Source: Rhodobacterales bacterium 34-62-10 (GTDB lineage: Bacteria > Pseudomonadota > Alphaproteobacteria > Rhodobacterales > Rhodobacteraceae). Taken from it: a stretch of 7,114 nucleotides of DNA. Shown piece by piece: positions 5,875 through 7,114 of the stretch (position 1 is its first letter; each line of letters begins with the position of its first letter). Where the stretch lies: contig NCJR01000100.1 in NCBI GenBank assembly GCA_002282555.1, positions 1 through 7,114 on the forward strand, written 5' to 3'. The notes below the pieces were generated by a model. The model was not told the origin of the DNA. It saw only the letters and a list, made by a program, of their open reading frames with translations, and did no database searches. The position numbers and the translations under genes were made by a program.

Positions 5875-7114
5875 TCAGCCAAACATGTCGCTGACGATCC
5901 CTGAATACCAGCCAAGGCTTTCCTCATAGGTCTGCTTGCGCATGGCCGCATCTTCACCAGTCTGGCTGATGAAACTCGAGACGCTGGCGATCTTTTCCTC
6001 GGTCGGCTCATAGGCGGCGCCGACCTTGACGCCATCTTCGGGCGCGATCAGCGACCAGCAGGTGTTCGAGAATTTGGCCGGGAACACGGACGAGCCCAGC
6101 AATTCACCCCGGATCGACATCGAGGCGACCTTGGCCTGACTATTGGCCGAATAGCCCGATTTGGGCATGTCGCCCTGATTGGTCGCGTCACCCAGCACAT
6201 AGATGTTGCCATCGACGCGGCTTTGCATCGTGAAGCCCGAGACCGGGGCCCAGTTGCCCTCGGTGATACCCGCCATCTCGCAGATGCGCCCTGCCTTCTG
6301 GCCGGGGATCACGTTGCAGGCATCGACCTTCTCGACCGTGCCGTCGATCACGACCTCCATGGTATCCGCGCGCACCTCGACCTTGTCGCCGCCGAAATCG
6401 GGGCCGATCCGCTCGATCATGCCGCCGTAATGCTTCTGCCAGCCTTCCTCGAACAGGGCCTGCTTGCTGAACTGTTCTTTCGGGTCCACCAGCAGGATCT
6501 TGGCCGTGGGGTTGGACTGCTTGAGCAGATGCGCGACCATGCTGATCCGCTCATAGGGCCCCGGCGGGCAGCGGAAGGGGTTGGGCGGGGCCACCATCGC
6601 GAAACGGCCACCCTGCGGCATCGCCTCGATCTGCGCCTTCAGCAGCTCGGATTGCGACCCCGCTTTGAAGGCATGCGGCATCTTGTGCTGCACGGATACA
6701 TCCCAGCCGGGGACCGAACCATCGACGAAATCGATACCGGGGCTAAGGACCAGACGGTCATAGGGCAGCACCGCGCCCCCTGCCAGCGTGACGGTCTTGG
6801 CGTCGCGGTCCACGCCCACGGCCCAGTCATGCACGACGTTGATCCCGTATTCGGCGGCCAGCTTGCCATAGGAATGGCCGATGCTGGCGATATCGCGGAA
6901 CCCCCCGATATAGAGGTTCGAGAAAAAGCAGGTATAGTAGTGTCGCGTCGGTTCGATCAGTGTCACGTCGATCTGGCCCTGACTGTCCTTGGCCAGATAG
7001 CGCGCGACCGTGGCCCCGCCTGCCCCGCCACCCACGACGACAACGCGTGCGCGGCCCTGTGACCAGACCATCGGGGCTTGCAGGGCGGCCGCCGCCGCGA
7101 CACCGGTGCCGATG
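5875..7114 (-). CDS. fccB: Sulfide dehydrogenase (flavocytochrome c) flavoprotein subunit, N-terminus cut by window edge
   Basis: This FAD protein of the FccB/SoxF family oxidises sulfide in the periplasm and passes electrons to a cytochrome c partner. Numbering from the Met at 7069-7071, it has the FAD motif VVVGGGAGG (11-19), YYTCFFSN (45-52), and the redox-active disulfide pair Cys168 (NPFRCPPGPYER) and Cys338 (FSNTCWSLIAPEDG), which correspond to Cys161 and Cys337 of the Allochromatium enzyme. The second FAD motif is YVLGDAT (291-297), and the C-terminal FCSD flavin-binding segment ends GWYSGIVSDMF. The frame continues upstream of that Met without a stop to the right edge. It adds IGTGVAAAAALQAP, which reads like the tail of a Tat-type signal peptide, so the true start is outside the window and the Met is internal. 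The cytochrome subunit gene (fccA/soxE) is not seen and would be expected to the right. In sox clusters the same protein is called SoxF. Confidence 0.95.
   Translation of the reverse strand, partial: IGTGVAAAAALQAPMVWSQGRARVVVVGGGAGGATVARYLAKDSQGQIDVTLIEPTRHYYTCFFSNLYIGGFRDIASIGHSYGKLAAEYGINVVHDWAVGVDRDAKTVTLAGGAVLPYDRLVLSPGIDFVDGSVPGWDVSVQHKMPHAFKAGSQSELLKAQIEAMPQGGRFAMVAPPNPFRCPPGPYERISMVAHLLKQSNPTAKILLVDPKEQFSKQALFEEGWQKHYGGMIERIGPDFGGDKVEVRADTMEVVIDGTVEKVDACNVIPGQKAGRICEMAGITEGNWAPVSGFTMQSRVDGNIYVLGDATNQGDMPKSGYSANSQAKVASMSIRGELLGSSVFPAKFSNTCWSLIAPEDGVKVGAAYEPTEEKIASVSSFISQTGEDAAMRKQTYEESLGWYSGIVSDMFG

Noticed and set aside
6223..7062. A 279-codon plus-strand open frame opposite fccB
   Set aside because: It is the antisense mirror of the sulfide dehydrogenase gene; the translation resembles no protein family.

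Overview
The window looks like a chromosomal segment of an alphaproteobacterium, most likely a member of the Rhodobacterales (Paracoccus/Roseobacter-like). I infer this from the GC-rich coding sequence, the wording of the ClpP and ClpX proteins, an NDUFA12 complex I subunit, a DUF2155 protein next to a single MlaD, and a flavocytochrome c sulfide dehydrogenase flavoprotein. No database search was possible, so the taxonomy is inference. I see no insertion sequence, CRISPR array, rRNA or tRNA.

Layout, left to right. Bases 1-1216 (minus strand) hold an operon-like run: the NDUFA12 subunit, MlaD (21 bases downstream) and a DUF2155 exported protein. The last starts in a 4-base overlap with the mlaD stop and runs off the left edge. 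Bases 1379-2641 (minus) are clpX and 2783-3415 (minus) are clpP. The two protease genes are separated by a terminator-like hairpin and a candidate clpX promoter. Bases 3626-4870 (plus) encode a photolyase/cryptochrome-type flavoprotein divergent from clpP; the shared 210-base upstream region contains a perfect 10-bp inverted repeat. Bases 4853-5722 (minus) encode a small DxD glycosyltransferase whose 3' end overlaps the photolyase gene tail to tail by 18 bases. Bases 5875 to the right edge (minus) encode the sulfide dehydrogenase flavoprotein. It is cut at its N-terminus, where the tail of a signal peptide is visible, and a terminator-like hairpin follows its stop.

Most of the content is conserved housekeeping. 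ClpX and ClpP form the regulated AAA+ protease. NDUFA12 supports respiratory complex I. MlaD belongs to lipid traffic between the membranes. The flavoprotein oxidises sulfide in the periplasm and points to a sulfur-oxidising lifestyle.

The most unusual item is the photolyase-like protein. Its FAD-binding helical domain lies at the N-terminus, and an alpha/beta stretch resembling the photolyase antenna domain follows it, which is the reverse of the usual order. This looks like a circular permutation of the photolyase fold. It is the best candidate in the window for something under-described, although the gene may already sit in databases under a generic FAD-binding-domain name.
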